44,010 bases of DNA from an uncultured Clostridia bacterium (lineage in GTDB: Bacteria; Bacillota; Clostridia; Oscillospirales; Acutalibacteraceae). A model generated the notes under the pieces. It did no database searches. It was not told the DNA's origin and was given only the letters and a program-made list of their open reading frames with translations. Shown in pieces: positions 1-7,479 of the stretch. The position numbers and the translations under genes were made by a program. Where the stretch lies: positions 1 to 44,010 of the forward strand of contig CALGUK010000020.1 in NCBI GenBank assembly GCA_937920235.1, given 5' to 3'. The first letter of the stretch is position 1; each line of letters begins with the position of its first letter.

Positions 1-17
1 TCCTGTTATCCCGACCA
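1..17 (+). tRNA. 3' end of a tRNA, probably tRNA-Pro (partial)
   Basis: The first bases fit the end of a tRNA: CCTGT (2-6) as the 3' side of the T stem, TATCCCG (7-13) as the 3' side of the acceptor stem, discriminator A14 and an encoded CCA at 15-17. An acceptor stem beginning CGGGATA on the other side is typical of proline tRNAs in Clostridia, but the anticodon lies outside the window, so the amino acid is inferred. A perfect terminator hairpin follows at once. Confidence 0.7.
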
Positions 18-64
18 ACAAAGGCCCCAGTAACCAAGCGGTTTCTGGGGCCTTTGTTTTTATT
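17..64 (+). terminator. Intrinsic terminator behind the tRNA
   Basis: A perfect 14-bp inverted repeat, aacaaaggccccag at 17-30 and its complement at 45-58, encloses a 14-base loop and runs into T-rich sequence. It ends the tRNA transcript and may also stop the convergent catalase transcript. Confidence 0.9.
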
Positions 65-99
65 TATTTGAATAACAATAAATTCCAAATGCATATTTG

Positions 100-762
100 T
101 TAATTAAATGACGGTGCGCATGTTTCGTTATTTGCAAAAGCATCATTTCCTGGTTCTGACATCGAAAAATACATTTTTGCAGCTTTTGTCGTACCAAAAT
201 CCCTATTTGAGCCAGTGTTTTGCACCTTATTAAAAGCATCCCTAAACATTTGATTATGAGCTTCTTCTCTATTCAAAAGAAAATCAATAGTTTCTTTTAC
301 TTTTTTATCTTCTATCTGTCGATACAGATATTCGTAAACTACTTTTGCTCGTTGTTCAGATGCAATATTACTCAAAAGGTCAGCACATAAATCTCCAGTT
401 ACTGTAACATAATCAGCTGTCCATGAATAACCGGAAGCATTTATGAGTCCTGGATTTAATCCTAAAATAACATGTGTCTGAATTTCACCTGCCTGAACCT
501 TCATTGCATCAACATCATGACCATTAAGCAAATTGATTGTTTGTGCAATCATTTCCATATGACCAAGTTCTTCTGCAGCTATATCAAGGAATAAATCTTT
601 AATTTCGGGGTCTTTAATTCTAAAACTCTGGGACATATACTGCATCGCCGCCTTAAGTTCACCGTTACCGCCGCCAAGCTGTTCCTGCAAAAGCGCTGCA
701 TACTGCGGGTTTGGTTTTTCTACCGCTACAGGATGAAATAGCATCTTTTCGTGTTTAAACAT
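100..762 (-). CDS. Manganese catalase (CotJC-like)
   Basis: A 220-residue protein of the manganese catalase family, which dismutates hydrogen peroxide at a dinuclear Mn centre and includes the spore-coat protein CotJC. Visible metal-ligand motifs in a four-helix ferritin-like arrangement are NGELKAAMQY, the EELGHME helix, the SEQRAKVVYEYL helix and the REEAHNQMF helix. The C-terminal tail (TCAPSFN) is short, as in the CotJC-like subgroup. A GGAGGT ribosome site stands 8 bases before the ATG. It is a single gene converging on the tRNA terminator. Whether it is a spore-coat protein or a cytosolic oxygen-stress enzyme cannot be told; no cotJA or cotJB lies beside it. Confidence 0.93.
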   Translation of the reverse strand: MFKHEKMLFHPVAVEKPNPQYAALLQEQLGGGNGELKAAMQYMSQSFRIKDPEIKDLFLDIAAEELGHMEMIAQTINLLNGHDVDAMKVQAGEIQTHVILGLNPGLINASGYSWTADYVTVTGDLCADLLSNIASEQRAKVVYEYLYRQIEDKKVKETIDFLLNREEAHNQMFRDAFNKVQNTGSNRDFGTTKAAKMYFSMSEPGNDAFANNETCAPSFN

Positions 763-829
763 AAGCTTACCTCCGTTAATATTGTATTAGATATTCTTTC
801 CATTTTTTATGGTGATATGCAAAGGATAA

Positions 830-925
830 CTACCTTGCTGCTAATGATTTTATTGATTTGCCTTCGCGATGCTTTCTAATAATCTTATCAATTGTTTTTT
901 GCGGTGTATCAGGTATTCCTTTTTG
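830..925 (-). pseudogene. Possible C-terminal remnant of a DNA-binding or recombinase-type gene
   Basis: On the minus strand an open stretch of about 31 codons ends in a stop at 830-832 and reads ...GIPDTPQKTIDKIIRKHREGKSIKSLAAR. The end resembles a helix-turn-helix of the kind found at the C-terminus of small resolvases. It is closed upstream by an in-frame stop (TGA, 926-928) and has no start codon, so if it is genic at all it is a fragment. It sits in the 284-bp gap between the catalase and the transporter operon. Confidence 0.3.
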
Positions 926-1000
926 TCATTGTTCGTTTTTAACGGACTTGTTCAGCTGTTAGCGTTCTTTTACTATTGGGTAGAAAAATTCATAATTGTG

Positions 1001-1009
1001 TGGTATAAT
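1001..1009 (+). promoter_or_regulatory. Extended -10 promoter of the transporter/rhodanese operon
   Basis: TGGTATAAT (extended -10) lies 38 bases before the EamA gene. The -35 region is weak, as is usual with an extended -10. Confidence 0.6.
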
Positions 1010-1046
1010 TAATTAAATATAAGAAGTTGAAAAGGTTGTACCCGAA

Positions 1047-1910
1047 ATGAATAGCAAGGCGTTTATTAAATACATATCGGCATTATTACTGTTTGGACTT
1101 AACGGAATAGTGGCAAGTCATATACCGATGAACAGTTACGAAATAGTGTTTTTACGCACACTGATCGGCTGTATTCTTTTGATTGCTCTGTTTTTAATCG
1201 GCAAAGGTAAATTTCATATTAAAGAATATAAGAAAGACACCCTTTTCATTGTTTTGTCGGGTGTCGCAATGGGAACAAGCTGGATGTTCCTTTACGAAGC
1301 GTATCAGCAAATAGGTGTCAGCTTGTCATCACTGCTTTATTATTGCGGACCTGTAATTGTGATGATATTATCACCGTTGATTTTCCGTGAAAAACTAACG
1401 GCGCCTAAACTATTCGGGTTTGCGACTGTGCTTGTTGGAATTTTCCTTGTAAACGGTAATGCGACCCAAAGCAGCAGTAACCCATGGGGATTGTTTTGCG
1501 GTGCAATGTCGGCCGTGATGTATTTCTTTATGGTAACACTCAATAAGCAATCTAAAAACATCAGCGGAATGGAAAACTCTGTCATACAACTTGTGGTAAG
1601 CTTCTTAACCGTTGCGGTATTTATGGGCATAAAACAAGGCTTTGTCCTTGATGTTCCCGTAAGTGCTTGGGGCTGGATTTTGGTGCTTGGTATTGTAAAC
1701 ACCGGAATAGGCTGTTATCTCTATTTTTCACCACTCGCAAAACTTCCCGTGCAAACAGTAGCGGTGTGCGGTTATTTAGAGCCGTTGTCGGCGGTTGTTT
1801 TTGCCGCACTCTTGCTTGGTGAAAAAATGACTGTAATTCAAATAGTCGGTGCTGTCTGTATTATTGGCGGTGCAATGATCGGCGAATTGATAAAACCGAA
1901 GATAGCATAA
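1047..1910 (+). CDS. EamA/DMT-family membrane transporter
   Basis: A 287-residue, very hydrophobic protein with about ten membrane helices in two repeated halves, the pattern of the drug/metabolite transporter (EamA) family. The second half carries the typical motif around YLEPLSAVVFAALLLGEKM, where the final helices of each EamA repeat read PLxAxxxxxxxLGE. Members export amino acids or metabolites or take up small molecules; the substrate cannot be read from sequence. It is followed after 24 bp by a TauE-like transporter and then a rhodanese, a likely operon. The AAAAGG ribosome site is somewhat distant from the chosen ATG. Confidence 0.92.
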   Translation: MNSKAFIKYISALLLFGLNGIVASHIPMNSYEIVFLRTLIGCILLIALFLIGKGKFHIKEYKKDTLFIVLSGVAMGTSWMFLYEAYQQIGVSLSSLLYYCGPVIVMILSPLIFREKLTAPKLFGFATVLVGIFLVNGNATQSSSNPWGLFCGAMSAVMYFFMVTLNKQSKNISGMENSVIQLVVSFLTVAVFMGIKQGFVLDVPVSAWGWILVLGIVNTGIGCYLYFSPLAKLPVQTVAVCGYLEPLSAVVFAALLLGEKMTVIQIVGAVCIIGGAMIGELIKPKIA

Positions 1911-1934
1911 ATAAGAATTTAACGGAGATATGTT

Positions 1935-2711
1935 ATGGAAGATATTCTGATAAAAATACTTGTCTGTTTTCTCGCAGGAGCAGGGGCAGGTATCGGAACG
2001 GGTTTTGCTGGTATGAGTGCTGCCGCCGTTATTGGCCCTATGCTGATAACATTTTTGGGTGTGCCTGCTTATGATGCGGTTGGAATTGGACTTATCAGCG
2101 ACGTTTTGGCAAGTTTAGTTAGTGCATATACCTACAAGAAAAGTGGAAACTTAGATGTTAAAAACAGTTTGCCGCTGCTCGTGAGCGTTCTGATCGTAAC
2201 GATGATCGGCAGCTTTGTAGCAAGCTTTCTGCCCGAACAAGCCATGAGCGGCACAATGCAGATAGCACTAATCATTATCGGTTTGCGTTTCATATTAAAA
2301 CCTGTAAACAAGACAAGAGAGCAGTTGGAGGCAGTTTCTCCCAAGAGCAGACTGATTAAGGCAATCATCGGCGGTATATTCGTTGGCTTTATCTGTGGTT
2401 TTGCCGGTGCGGGTGGTGGAATGATGCTACTGCTTGTTTTGACCTCCTTCCTCGGTTATCCCATGCATTTGGCAGTAGGTACAAGCGTGTTCATTATGGC
2501 GTTTACTGCTCTTACAGGCGGTATCAGCCACTTTGTGATCGGTGGAGTTCCGGATATTCTTTGCCTCGTGTTGTGCGTTGTATTTACTCTGCTTTGGGCA
2601 AGAATCGCCGCAAAAATCGCCAACAAGTCTAACGCTAAAACCTTAAACCGCGTGGTCGGTGTTGTTATGATTATTACAAGCATCGTAATCTTGGCGGTTA
2701 ATTATTTTTAA
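1935..2711 (+). CDS. TauE/SafE (TSUP) family transporter
   Basis: A 258-residue membrane protein with two glycine-rich repeats, GAGAGIGTGFAGMSAAAVIGP near the N-terminus (shown in the first membrane helix) and GFAGAGGGMMLLLVL in the middle, the signature of the TSUP (formerly DUF81, TauE/SafE) family. Members move sulfite, sulfoacetate, thiosulfate or other anions, often as exporters. A GGAGA ribosome site precedes the ATG. The next gene is a rhodanese-like lipoprotein, and this pairing supports a role in sulfur-compound handling, though the substrate is inferred from the neighbour only. Confidence 0.92.
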   Translation: MEDILIKILVCFLAGAGAGIGTGFAGMSAAAVIGPMLITFLGVPAYDAVGIGLISDVLASLVSAYTYKKSGNLDVKNSLPLLVSVLIVTMIGSFVASFLPEQAMSGTMQIALIIIGLRFILKPVNKTREQLEAVSPKSRLIKAIIGGIFVGFICGFAGAGGGMMLLLVLTSFLGYPMHLAVGTSVFIMAFTALTGGISHFVIGGVPDILCLVLCVVFTLLWARIAAKIANKSNAKTLNRVVGVVMIITSIVILAVNYF

Positions 2712-2814
2712 TGTAATCAGTTCGAAATATTTTTAATTGTTGAGGCAGACTATGAAAGACAAATGTTTAATTTGCACAGAACAATCAATGCATCGGTGTG
2801 AGGTGCCCGTTCAA

Positions 2815-3216
2815 ATGAAAAAAGTTAAAGGATTGATTATAATGCTTTTAATATCACTCTCATTATTTGGAATGACCGCTTGTAACGGCGAAAATGGAAA
2901 ATCTTCGACCTACGAACAGATTACCGCCGAACAAGCAAAAACTATTATGGACACCGAAAAGGATTATGTCATTATAGATGCTCGCACCGAAGAAGAGTTT
3001 GCCGAGGGACATATCGAAAACGCAATTTTAATTCCTGAATATGAGATTGCCCAGCGTGCCGAAAATGAACTGCCCGACAAAGAGCAACTGATACTAGTTT
3101 ACTGTCGTAGCGGTAGAAGAAGTAAAATTGCATCCGAGGAGCTTGTTAAACTCGGCTACACCAACGTAAAAGAATTCGGTGGCATCATCGACTGGCCGTA
3201 TGATATTGTGAAATAA
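2815..3216 (+). CDS. Rhodanese-like lipoprotein
   Basis: A 133-residue protein with an N-terminal lipoprotein signal (MKKVKG, a hydrophobic stretch, then GMTAC as lipobox) followed by one rhodanese domain. The active-site loop CRSGRRS contains the expected cysteine, so sulfurtransferase activity is possible; DARTEEEFAEGHIENA is the typical CH2A region. The start at 2815 is preferred over upstream in-frame starts because GAGGTG sits 9 bases ahead of it and because it places the signal peptide at the N-terminus. It would sit on the outer face of the membrane beside the TauE-like transporter encoded upstream. Confidence 0.9.
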   Translation: MKKVKGLIIMLLISLSLFGMTACNGENGKSSTYEQITAEQAKTIMDTEKDYVIIDARTEEEFAEGHIENAILIPEYEIAQRAENELPDKEQLILVYCRSGRRSKIASEELVKLGYTNVKEFGGIIDWPYDIVK

Positions 3217-3221
3217 AACGC

Positions 3222-3252
3222 TTGACTCTGACGTAACGTAATACCTTATACT
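3222..3252 (+). promoter_or_regulatory. MerR-type promoter with 19-bp spacer
   Basis: TTGACT (3222-3227) and TATACT (3247-3252) are separated by 19 bp, longer than the normal 17 and the hallmark of promoters twisted into activity by MerR-family activators. The spacer holds a dyad around ACGTAACGT. It stands directly before the merR-family gene, so autoregulation is likely. Confidence 0.82.
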
Positions 3253-3273
3253 GTCAAATGAGAGGTGATTATT

Positions 3274-4014
3274 GTGAAAATGCAGATAAAAGAGTTTGCA
3301 AAACTTACGGGTGTCAGTGTGCGCACACTGCACTATTATGATGAAATAGGACTCATAAAACCCGCCCTTGTGGACGCACAAAACGGCTATAGGTTTTATG
3401 ACGAAAATTCTCTCCTGCGTATGCAAGAGATACTGTTTTATCGCGAACTTGATTTCCCGCTTAAGAGCATTTTAGAGATATTGTCATCTCCCGATTATGA
3501 CAAGCAAAAAGCACTCGCCGAGCAACGAAAACTCTTAGAGTTAAAAAAGGAACGATTAGAGAGAATTATCGATGCTTTGGACGATGCCACGAAAGGAAAG
3601 GTTACAATGACAGCGTTTGATAACAGTGATTACGAAACTGCACGTAAGCAGTATGAAGTTGAGGCAAAACAGCGATGGGGCGAAACTGATGCCTATAAAG
3701 AACATGAGCAAAAGACCGCCGATTACAGCAAAGATAAATGGCAAGAGGTAAACGATGGACTAATGGAAATCTTCGCTAAATTTGCCGAGTGTATGAAGAA
3801 CGGCAACACTGCAGACTTGGATGATGCTCAGGCACTTGTAAAAGAATTACAAAATTACATTACCGAAAACTACTACACTTGCACAACCGAAATCCTAGCA
3901 GGTCTCGGCCTAATGTATGTCGCCGATGAACGTTTCAAAGCCAACATCAATAAAAATGGTGACGGTACGGCAGAATTCGTTTCTAAGGCAATAGAGAATT
4001 ATATTAACGGTTGA
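3274..4014 (+). CDS. MerR-family regulator with TipAS-like effector domain
   Basis: A 246-residue activator. The N-terminal MerR winged helix is clear (KEFAKLTGVSVRTLHYYDEIGL), followed by a long dimerisation helix (about residues 75-110) and an alpha-helical C-terminal domain of about 130 residues resembling TipAS, the drug-binding half of TipA-type regulators. The GTG start at 3274 is placed by AGAGGT seven bases ahead; ATG 3280 is the alternative. It is preceded by a 19-bp-spacer promoter and followed by a MATE efflux gene that has its own promoter, so it may govern only itself or also neighbours. Confidence 0.9.
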   Translation: MKMQIKEFAKLTGVSVRTLHYYDEIGLIKPALVDAQNGYRFYDENSLLRMQEILFYRELDFPLKSILEILSSPDYDKQKALAEQRKLLELKKERLERIIDALDDATKGKVTMTAFDNSDYETARKQYEVEAKQRWGETDAYKEHEQKTADYSKDKWQEVNDGLMEIFAKFAECMKNGNTADLDDAQALVKELQNYITENYYTCTTEILAGLGLMYVADERFKANINKNGDGTAEFVSKAIENYING

Positions 4015-4039
4015 TTTTGTAATTATCTATTGATATAAT
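4011..4039 (+). promoter_or_regulatory. Promoter of the MATE gene leader
   Basis: TTGATT (4011-4016), a 17-bp spacer and an extended -10 TGATATAAT (TATAAT at 4034-4039). Transcription would start near 4046, giving a leader of about 200 bases. Confidence 0.8.
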
Positions 4040-4045
4040 GAATAC

Positions 4046-4211
4046 AAGTAAATAGTGACTTTAGGCGGTTGCTTTGCAACTGGGATACTTACCGTAAACC
4101 TGACAGACTTGCGGTAACTTCCGGCAAAATGCACTTATGGTCGCAGACTCGTGGGCTACGGGATAATTGTCGTTATTTTGGCATCTGCGATTTTTTGCAG
4201 ATGCTTTTCTT
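4046..4211 (+). ncRNA. Riboswitch-like leader, candidate guanidine-IV (mepA) type
   Basis: The untranslated leader of the MATE gene holds ordered hairpins: gttgc/gcaac at 4068-4080, ttaccg/cggtaa at 4089-4117, then a terminator. Bases 4141-4147 (tcgcaga) are complementary to 4184-4190 (tctgcga), which is the left arm of the terminator, so an anti-terminator can form instead. This is direct evidence for transcription control by alternative folding. The ligand class is inferred: a MATE gene in Clostridia behind a short leader of this shape fits the guanidine-IV (mepA) riboswitch, but the consensus was recalled, not searched. Confidence 0.6.
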
Positions 4212-4215
4212 TTTG
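4181..4215 (+). terminator. Conditional terminator in the MATE leader
   Basis: gcatctgc (4181-4188) pairs with gcagatgc (4197-4204) and is followed by TTTTCTTTTTG. It lies before the ribosome site of the gene, as in attenuation, and its left arm can be taken by the upstream segment 4141-4147. Confidence 0.88.
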
Positions 4216-4251
4216 TCCTTTTTACTAATATTGAGTAAAGGGGTTAACGTT

Positions 4252-5577
4252 ATGTTTTCCAAACTTAAAATGTCGCTTAGCAACATCAACTACAAACTCT
4301 ACTTCGCACTACTTATTTTAGGACTTGCGCCCACAGTGTACACAACTGTGCGTGTGTTTTTCCTTGGCTCACTTCCCGGAGAATATTCTTTCTCAATCGC
4401 CGGGCAATTATCTTGGGTAAATCTGCTTTATGAAATCATAAACGAGGCAATTATTTTGCCATTGTTTTATTTTGTTGGCAAGGTGGTAACCGATAAAAAA
4501 GAGTTTACAAACCGAGTAAAAACTGGACTAGTAATGTCACTCGGAATCTATCTTATTTTGTCTGCTGTAATCATCTGCTTTGCAAAACCACTTTTGTCGC
4601 TAATGGCAACTGATGCAAGTATTATTGAGGCTTCAGCTACATACATCCGCATCGAAAGTGTCGCTAACATATTTTTAATACTCACACAATTTACACTCGT
4701 TGCACTTGTAACAATAAACAAGAGCAAATATCTTTATATCTTAACCTTTGCAAGACTCGTACTCAGTCTCGTTTGTGATACATTCCTTGTATCATCTTTG
4801 CCCATATCATTAAACCTTGGTGTAAACGGGATTGGATATTCAAATATTATCGTTAATATTGTTTTGCTCTGCATATCACTTTTACTTCTGGCAAAAGAAA
4901 AGGTTAATGTGTTTGAAAAAGCAAACCTAAGTTTTATATGGGCTAAAGAGTTTATTAAAATTGGCGGTATTTCGGGTCTTGAGTCCCTTGTTCGCAATGT
5001 TGCCTATATGGTTATGATTTCCCGAATGGTTAATGTTGTAGGTGAACAGGGCACCTATTGGGTAGCAAATAACTTTATTTGGGGTTGGCTGCTTTTACCC
5101 GTTCTGCAACTCGGCGAACTCATAAAGCAAGAAACTGCAACCGATAAAGATAATATCCGTAAAAACAGTATTGGATATTTTGGACTTACAGCGATTATCT
5201 CTGCTCTTTGGTTTATCAGCATTCCTCTTTGGAAACCCTTTATGGCAAATGTCTTACAGTTTACTGATGTGGATAAATTGTTTGAGCTTGTGCTTGTTCT
5301 TGTCGGTTTTTATGTGCTGTATGCTTTCCAAAATGTCTTTGATTCGGTATTCTACGGACTCGGCAAAACTAACTATATGCTTTTTGAATCGGTAGTAACC
5401 AATACAATTTATTACGGAATTGCATTTATTCTATATTTAACAGGAATATGGTCACCGTCACTCATCGGAATTGCGTTACTTTTCGGTATCGGAAATGCCT
5501 TTGATAGTGTTGTTTCCCTCGGTGCATTTGCATATCTACTTAAAAAAGAAAAGATAAATATTTTAAAGGTAAACTAA
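4252..5577 (+). CDS. MATE-family multidrug/cation efflux protein
   Basis: A 441-residue integral membrane protein with about twelve helices in two halves, matching the MATE (multi antimicrobial extrusion, MepA/DinF-like) superfamily, which exports organic cations in exchange for Na+ or H+. The ATG at 4252 is chosen because AAAGGGG stands eight bases ahead and the protein then begins directly before the first helix; the open frame upstream runs through the structured leader and is not coding. Its expression appears controlled by the leader and its conditional terminator. A strong bidirectional terminator follows the stop. Confidence 0.9.
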   Translation: MFSKLKMSLSNINYKLYFALLILGLAPTVYTTVRVFFLGSLPGEYSFSIAGQLSWVNLLYEIINEAIILPLFYFVGKVVTDKKEFTNRVKTGLVMSLGIYLILSAVIICFAKPLLSLMATDASIIEASATYIRIESVANIFLILTQFTLVALVTINKSKYLYILTFARLVLSLVCDTFLVSSLPISLNLGVNGIGYSNIIVNIVLLCISLLLLAKEKVNVFEKANLSFIWAKEFIKIGGISGLESLVRNVAYMVMISRMVNVVGEQGTYWVANNFIWGWLLLPVLQLGELIKQETATDKDNIRKNSIGYFGLTAIISALWFISIPLWKPFMANVLQFTDVDKLFELVLVLVGFYVLYAFQNVFDSVFYGLGKTNYMLFESVVTNTIYYGIAFILYLTGIWSPSLIGIALLFGIGNAFDSVVSLGAFAYLLKKEKINILKVN

Positions 5578-5585
5578 CTCTATTA

Positions 5586-5623
5586 ACGAAAAAGCTCTCT
5601 GTCGCGGCAGAGAGCTTTTTCGT
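5586..5623 (+). terminator. Bidirectional terminator between MATE and XRE genes
   Basis: A perfect 16-bp stem, acgaaaaagctctctg at 5586-5601 and its complement at 5608-5623, with A/T tracts on both sides, serves the converging genes on both strands. Confidence 0.92.
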
Positions 5624-5631
5624 ATATAATG

Positions 5632-5874
5632 CTATTTAATTTCTTGCTCTATATCATCAAAAATGTCATCGTCAAAGAATTCGCGCAATGAAATATCTAA
5701 CCCGTCACATAACTTTTTAATAGTAACAATTCCGGGGTTTTGGCTTTTCTCGTTCAAGACACTATAAAGGGTTGACGGAGATATACCTGCCATATTTGCT
5801 AAAGCATTTATTGCAATATTCTTTTGATTGCATAGTTGAATAATACGTTCTGAAACAGCATTTTTAGTATTCAT
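5632..5874 (-). CDS. Small XRE-family DNA-binding regulator
   Basis: An 80-residue protein that is little more than one Cro/C1-type helix-turn-helix (IIQLCNQKNIAINALANMAG then SPSTLYSVLNEKSQ) with an acidic tail. The start at 5874 is set by AGAGGTGG about six bases upstream; the in-frame GTG further up lies inside that ribosome site. It is transcribed divergently from the SLOG gene, and the region between carries three copies of the palindrome CGATATATCG, the obvious candidates for its operator. It probably represses itself and its neighbour. Confidence 0.88.
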   Translation of the reverse strand: MNTKNAVSERIIQLCNQKNIAINALANMAGISPSTLYSVLNEKSQNPGIVTIKKLCDGLDISLREFFDDDIFDDIEQEIK

Positions 5875-5888
5875 AATTTCCACCTCTG

Positions 5889-5984
5889 CGATATATCGTT
5901 ACTATAATTTTATAAAAATATTCGATATATCGTGTGGGACATATCGCAAAGTTGAAACTTTTGTGTTATAATTACGATATATCG
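5889..5984. promoter_or_regulatory. Divergent control region with three CGATATATCG operators
   Basis: The perfect 10-bp palindrome CGATATATCG occurs at 5889-5898, 5923-5932 and 5975-5984, with a partial copy at 5940-5946. The last lies just behind an extended -10 (TGTTATAAT, ending 5972) of the SLOG gene, i.e. over its start of transcription; the first overlaps the leader of the XRE gene. This is the layout of a repressor acting on both divergent genes. Confidence 0.82.
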
Positions 5985-6002
5985 CACATAGGAGATGGAA
6001 AT

Positions 6003-6479
6003 ATGAAAGATAAAACTTGTTGCTTTTTCGGTCATAGAAAGATAAACGAAACCGAGGAACTAAAAGCAAAACTTATTGAAATAATTGAGAAACTGATTGT
6101 GGACGAAAAAGTCGATACATTTCTTTTCGGGAGCAAGAGCCGATTTAATAGCCTTTGCCTTGAACTCGTAACCGATATAAAAGAAAAATACCCGCACATA
6201 AAACGAATCTATGTACGGGCAGAATATCCATATATAAGCGAGCATTATAAGAATTACTTATTAGAAAGCTACGAGGACACCTATTATCCCGAAAAGATAT
6301 TGAACTCAGGCAGAGCAGCCTATGTTGAGCGTAACTATGAGATGATAGATAATAGCCACTATTGTATAGTGTATTACGATGAACAGAGCGCCCCAACTAC
6401 CCGTAAAAGCGGCACCAAAATCGCCCTCGACTATGCCATAAAGAAAGGAAAGCAGATTATAAATATAACATCATTCTAA
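6003..6479 (+). CDS. SLOG-family (DUF1273-like) protein
   Basis: A 158-residue cytosolic protein. It starts CCFFGHRKI, the hallmark of small SLOG/DUF1273-type proteins, followed by a Rossmann-like pattern with FLFGSKSRFNSL and a late SGTKIALDYAIKKGK segment. The superfamily binds nucleotide-derived ligands, and several members serve as sensors in defence systems, but this subgroup has no assigned reaction. ATG 6003 is chosen for GGAG eight bases ahead. It lies under the palindromic operators shared with the XRE gene and opens the defence island. A terminator follows. Confidence 0.82.
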   Translation: MKDKTCCFFGHRKINETEELKAKLIEIIEKLIVDEKVDTFLFGSKSRFNSLCLELVTDIKEKYPHIKRIYVRAEYPYISEHYKNYLLESYEDTYYPEKILNSGRAAYVERNYEMIDNSHYCIVYYDEQSAPTTRKSGTKIALDYAIKKGKQIINITSF

Positions 6480-6485
6480 CAAGAG

Positions 6486-6520
6486 ACCTCAGCTACAAAA
6501 AATAGCTGAGGTTTGTTAAT
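6486..6520 (+). terminator. Terminator of the SLOG gene
   Basis: acctcagcta (6486-6495) and tagctgaggt (6503-6512) form a perfect 10-bp stem with an A-rich loop, then TTGTTAATTTT. Confidence 0.85.
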
Positions 6521-6537
6521 TTTAGAAACAAAACTAA

Positions 6538-6590
6538 TTGACATTCAATATAACATTGGATATAATAAGAAATAGAAAGAATGTTATATT
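6538..6590 (+). promoter_or_regulatory. Consensus promoter and inverted-repeat operator of the toxin pair
   Basis: TTGACA (6538-6543) and TATAAT (6561-6566) with a 17-bp spacer form an ideal promoter. A perfect inverted repeat, aatataacatt (6547-6557, in the spacer) and aatgttatatt (6580-6590, just before the ribosome site), brackets the -10. The encoded HTH domain is a natural candidate to bind it. Confidence 0.85.
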
Positions 6591-6603
6591 TAAGAGGTGG
6601 ACT

Positions 6604-7479
6604 ATGCATACACTAATTAAACAAATTAGAACATACTTAAATTTAAGTCAGACTGAGTTTGCAGAGCATTTGAATGTTACCTTCCAAACGGTAAACCGTT
6701 GGGAGAATGGTCGTGCTGTTCCTAATAAACTGGCGCAGTCTATGATATACGAATTCTGCAAGGAAAAGTCTGTCCCTGTATATGATATGACTCTCCAAAA
6801 AATTGCTGATGCGGCAAAGGCGGTTAAGTTAGACTCTAATCGACTTCTTTTGTACCACGGTTCCAAATCGGGTATTGAAGGTAAGATTGAACCTAAGAGC
6901 CGTAAACAGTGCGACTTTGGTCAAGGCTTCTATATGGGCACTGAACCCACACAGGCACTTACTTTGATTTGTGATTATGAAAAATCTAAATTCTATATTG
7001 TTTCCATATGTGCAGATGAGTTAGCGCATATAGAGGTGCCGGCCGATATCGATTGGGCAATGCTTGTTGCATTTCATAGAGGAAGAATGGAAAAAGTTAA
7101 TAGCACGCCTTTCTATAATAAGTATCGTGATATGACGCATGAAAAGGACTTGGTTATTGGAAACATCGCTAATGACCGTATGTTCTTTGTTATAGATAAC
7201 TTTTTCGTGGGCAACGTTACCGATAAGGCGCTTATTAATAGCTTGTCTGCGTTGCAACTTGGTAAACAGTATGTTGCTGTTTCTCAAAAGGGTTGCGATG
7301 CAGTAAGAGTTGAAGCTGAAGTAAATCTTTCGCATCTAGAAAGAATGTTTATGAGAGATGTTGCTGAAGAAAATCGTGCAAAAGGTATTTCGATGGCAAA
7401 TGATATTTGTAAGAACTATCGTCGTGAAGGTATGTTCTTTGATGAAATATTAGATGAAGCCAAGGCAGGAGGCAACTAA
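6604..7479 (+). CDS. HTH fused to DUF3990 (ADP-ribosyltransferase-like) toxin candidate
   Basis: A 291-residue fusion. Residues 1-65 are an XRE-type helix-turn-helix (RTYLNLSQTEFAEHLNV ... TVNRWENGRAVP). From about residue 80 comes a DUF3990-like domain with LLLYHGSKSGIEG and CDFGQGFYMGTE, which recall the first two catalytic segments of the ADP-ribosyltransferase fold. Carrying the DNA-binding domain and enzyme in one chain means the toxin may control its own operon. ATG 6604 follows AAGAGGTGG. The next gene overlaps its stop by one base, typical of toxin-antitoxin modules. Toxic activity is an inference from family and layout. Confidence 0.78.
   Translation: MHTLIKQIRTYLNLSQTEFAEHLNVTFQTVNRWENGRAVPNKLAQSMIYEFCKEKSVPVYDMTLQKIADAAKAVKLDSNRLLLYHGSKSGIEGKIEPKSRKQCDFGQGFYMGTEPTQALTLICDYEKSKFYIVSICADELAHIEVPADIDWAMLVAFHRGRMEKVNSTPFYNKYRDMTHEKDLVIGNIANDRMFFVIDNFFVGNVTDKALINSLSALQLGKQYVAVSQKGCDAVRVEAEVNLSHLERMFMRDVAEENRAKGISMANDICKNYRREGMFFDEILDEAKAGGN

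Noticed and set aside
4046..4211. T-box, TPP, cobalamin or ykkC guanidine-I leader
   Set aside because: The consensus strings of those classes as I know them are not found, and the gene is not a synthetase or vitamin gene.
4069..4251. Upstream extension of the MATE reading frame
   Set aside because: It runs through the hairpins and terminator of the leader, has no hydrophobic or conserved pattern, and the ribosome site AAAGGGG fits the ATG at 4252.
1..5630. N-terminal half of spoVAD near the left side
   Set aside because: No frame with SpoVAD N-terminal motifs was found in the window.
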